Shown here: positions 62,456 through 64,000 of the stretch, piece after piece
Position numbering within the stretch: the first letter of the stretch is position 1
How the letters are laid out: each line of letters begins with the position of its first letter
DNA from: Donghicola tyrosinivorans
GTDB taxonomy: Bacteria > Pseudomonadota > Alphaproteobacteria > Rhodobacterales > Rhodobacteraceae
Length of the DNA: 64,000 nucleotides
Direction of reading: 5' to 3'
Assembly (NCBI RefSeq): GCF_003003355.1
Contig: NZ_PVTQ01000004.1
Span: 124,001-188,000, forward strand
Program-made: the position numbers and the translations under genes
The notes under the pieces: model-generated
Told to the model about the DNA's origin: nothing
Databases searched by the model: none
The model's input: the letters and a program-made list of their open reading frames with translations, nothing else

Positions 62456-63328
62456 ATGTCCATCATCCTATCCAATGCCGATCTGACCGTCGAAGTCTCA
62501 GCGCTGGGGGCAGAGTTGCAGCGCCTCACGACCGCGCAGGGGGATGAGTTGCTGTGGGACGGGCAGGAGGCTTTCTGGACCGGCCGTGCGCCTTTGTTGT
62601 TCCCGATTGTCGGGAAGGCGCCCGATGATGTGGTTTCCGTCAATGGGCAGGTGGGCGCGATGAAACAGCACGGATTTGCCCGCCGTAGCGTCTTTGATCT
62701 GATCTTCCACGATTCGGACGAGGCTACGCTGCGTTTGGCCGACACCGCAGAGAGCCGCGAGGTCTATCCTTGCTCGTTCCAGTTGGATGCCCACTACAAG
62801 ATCAGCGGCACGCGGCTGAAGAACACTGTCACGGTGCGGAACACCGGAGATCAGGTTATGCCCTTCGGGATGGGGTTTCATCCCGCCTTTGTCTGGCCCT
62901 TGCCGGGTGCGCAGGGGCGGCCTCATACGATTACGCTGAAAGGCGGCGGTGCGCCGGATTTATGCCGTCTGGAAGGTGGCTTGTTTAGTGCTCAAGCCCA
63001 TCCATCGCCCTTCGCAGACGGGCAACTGACGCTGGACCACAGCCAGTTCGATGAGGATGCGATGATCTTTCCGCGTGGCACTGCCCAAGGGCTGCGCTAT
63101 AGCGCGGAGGGGGCGCGGTATGCGTTGGACTTTGCCTTCACCAACACGCCCAACCTTGGCATCTGGAGTAAACCGGACGCGCCATTTGTCTGTATTGAGC
63201 CGTGGCACGGGATGGCGGCCTATCAGGGCGCGGGTAATGACATAGCCTATCGGCCCGATAGTGTTCTGTTGCAGCCGGGCGAGGCCACGGAGTTCGCTTA
63301 TGAGGTCACAGTTCAGCCTCAGAAGTGA
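62456..63328 (+). CDS. Aldose 1-epimerase family protein
   Basis: Galactose-mutarotase-like enzyme interconverting anomers of sugars or sugar phosphates. The 290-residue product has the YihR/YeaD-like form: ALGAELQRLTT, ELLWDGQEAFWTGRAPLLFPIVG, KQHGFARRSVFDL with the key His and Arg, PFGMGFHPAFVWPL with a second His, and FVCIEPWHGM with the general base Glu. The fold is beta-sandwich without TM. ATG 62456 follows GGAGG. A bidirectional terminator follows. Confidence 0.88.
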   Translation: MSIILSNADLTVEVSALGAELQRLTTAQGDELLWDGQEAFWTGRAPLLFPIVGKAPDDVVSVNGQVGAMKQHGFARRSVFDLIFHDSDEATLRLADTAESREVYPCSFQLDAHYKISGTRLKNTVTVRNTGDQVMPFGMGFHPAFVWPLPGAQGRPHTITLKGGGAPDLCRLEGGLFSAQAHPSPFADGQLTLDHSQFDEDAMIFPRGTAQGLRYSAEGARYALDFAFTNTPNLGIWSKPDAPFVCIEPWHGMAAYQGAGNDIAYRPDSVLLQPGEATEFAYEVTVQPQK

Positions 63329-63345
63329 CGGGCTGACCCAAAGGA

Positions 63346-63371
63346 AAAAGCCCTCGTTTCCGAGGGCTTTT
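63346..63371. terminator. Bidirectional terminator between the epimerase and ammonium transporter genes
   Basis: The perfect 11-bp stem AAAAGCCCTCG/CGAGGGCTTTT with loop TTTC lies between two convergent genes, with T-runs on both strands. Confidence 0.92.
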
Positions 63372-63393
63372 GCAGGTTTCGTTGGTTTTGCGC

Positions 63394-63999
63394 TTAGTTG
63401 CCGCGGGCGGTTTGTAGCTTGCCCGGTGCGTTGATGTGGATCGCGTAGGCGTCCTGACCGTGGATTTCCTTGTCCATTCCTGCAAGCTCTTGCTCGGGGG
63501 TGACGCGCAAGTGGTTGCGGGGCATCAGGCCATAGTCAAAGTGCTTGGATTTGCCCAAAACCTTGATCACATACATGATGCGGCTGGAGATCCAGAAGGT
63601 GATCAGTGCACTGAAGAACCCGAAGGCTGCGATCATCGCAGCATAGAAGATCTGTGTGCCGAAAACTGTCGGGCCGGTTTCCATGCTGCCAGTGGTCAGG
63701 GCAAAAAGGCCAGCAGCCATCACGCCAGTGGTGCCGTGAACGGGGAATGCACCGACGGGATCGTCGATCTTGGCCTTGTAGAGGGCCATCACCGTCAGGA
63801 TGTAGACAAAGCCCGAGATGACACCGATCACCATCGCCTGTGCCGCTGTGGCTGCGTCTGCGTTGGCCGTGATGCCGACCAGACCCGCCAGCGCTCCGTT
63901 CAGCATGTCGGAAATGTACAGCTTTTCCTGTTTGACGATGAAGAAGGCCATCACTGCAAAGACCGCAGCACAAGGGGCGAGGGTGGTGTTGATGATCAC
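63394..63999 (-). CDS. Ammonium transporter, C-terminal part (runs off the window)
   Basis: Amt/MEP/Rh-family channel for ammonium uptake. The visible 201 residues are the C-terminal half: LNGALAGLVGITANADAATAAQAMVIGVISGFVYIL, then DPVGAFPVHGTTGVMAAGLFAL with the pore-lining region, two more TM helices (FYAAMIAAFGFFSALITFWISSRIM) and a hydrophilic tail ending ARGN. The 5' part and any glnK partner lie beyond position 64000. The visible sequence is intact. Confidence 0.93.
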   Translation of the reverse strand: MIINTTLAPCAAVFAVMAFFIVKQEKLYISDMLNGALAGLVGITANADAATAAQAMVIGVISGFVYILTVMALYKAKIDDPVGAFPVHGTTGVMAAGLFALTTGSMETGPTVFGTQIFYAAMIAAFGFFSALITFWISSRIMYVIKVLGKSKHFDYGLMPRNHLRVTPEQELAGMDKEIHGQDAYAIHINAPGKLQTARGN

Positions 64000-64000
64000 G

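Overview
The window is chromosomal DNA of an alphaproteobacterium, most likely a Rhodobacteraceae member of the Roseobacter type. This rests on gene order (tolB-pal-cpoB-tilS-ftsH, hom/glpX/recJ, dnaG-rpoD, nrdR-ribD ... ribE ... ribBA-ribH-nusB), LexA boxes of the alphaproteobacterial GTTC-N7-GTTC form, a tRNA-His without G-1, an MmcB homologue, and high-GC coding DNA with several TTG and GTG starts. No rRNA, prophage, insertion sequence or CRISPR array was seen. Both ends cut genes: tolB on the left and an ammonium transporter on the right.

Layout. 1-6.7 kb: envelope (tolB, pal, cpoB), tRNA modification (tilS), the FtsH protease and a MOSC protein. 6.7-15 kb: one-carbon and methionine metabolism (fhs, a chorismate mutase, folD, metF divergent from a MetR-like regulator), an AsnC regulator, a DUF2235 hydrolase, a thioesterase and an inositol-phosphatase-family enzyme. 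15-24 kb: rhomboid protease, a second AsnC regulator, TPR protein, tRNA-Leu, metG, an SOS-controlled ImuA-like gene without partners, DsrE-like protein, aldo/keto reductase, EamA transporter, NUDIX and DUF983 proteins. 23.8-30.9 kb is the main signalling region: an EF-hand protein, an ECF sigma factor with a membrane partner and a periplasmic sensor-like protein, a PleD-like diguanylate cyclase with two degenerate receivers, then an H-NOX-like protein, a second diguanylate cyclase and a NarL-type regulator.

30.9-48.7 kb: two tRNA-Glu genes, hom, glpX, recJ, a short-leader TetR gene, a pirin, three Tad-type pilus-assembly proteins, glutamate dehydrogenase, the dnaG-rpoD pair, and several small proteins including two related ones of 58 and 64 residues. 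48.7-60.6 kb: the riboflavin cluster with nrdR and nusB, interrupted by a three-gene capsule cassette on the other strand (kpsS, a Wza/KpsD-like lipoprotein, kpsC) and by two unrelated genes. 60.7-64 kb: a small membrane protein, a structured intergenic region that may hold an RNA gene, SOS-controlled mmcB, tRNA-His, an aldose epimerase-like protein and the ammonium transporter.

The most notable observations are: an H-NOX-like protein with no histidine in the heme-ligand region, beside a diguanylate cyclase with an intact inhibitory site; an isolated SOS-box ImuA-like gene; a dispersed motif (TTTCATCTTGGC...AAATACC plus hairpin) abutting stop codons in two places; a 171-nt intergenic segment closed by an 11-bp stem; a possible 115-nt small RNA near 37.8 kb; and a RibBA protein whose GTP cyclohydrolase half lacks its zinc cysteines. 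All functional calls come from reading motifs and gene order; no database search was run.
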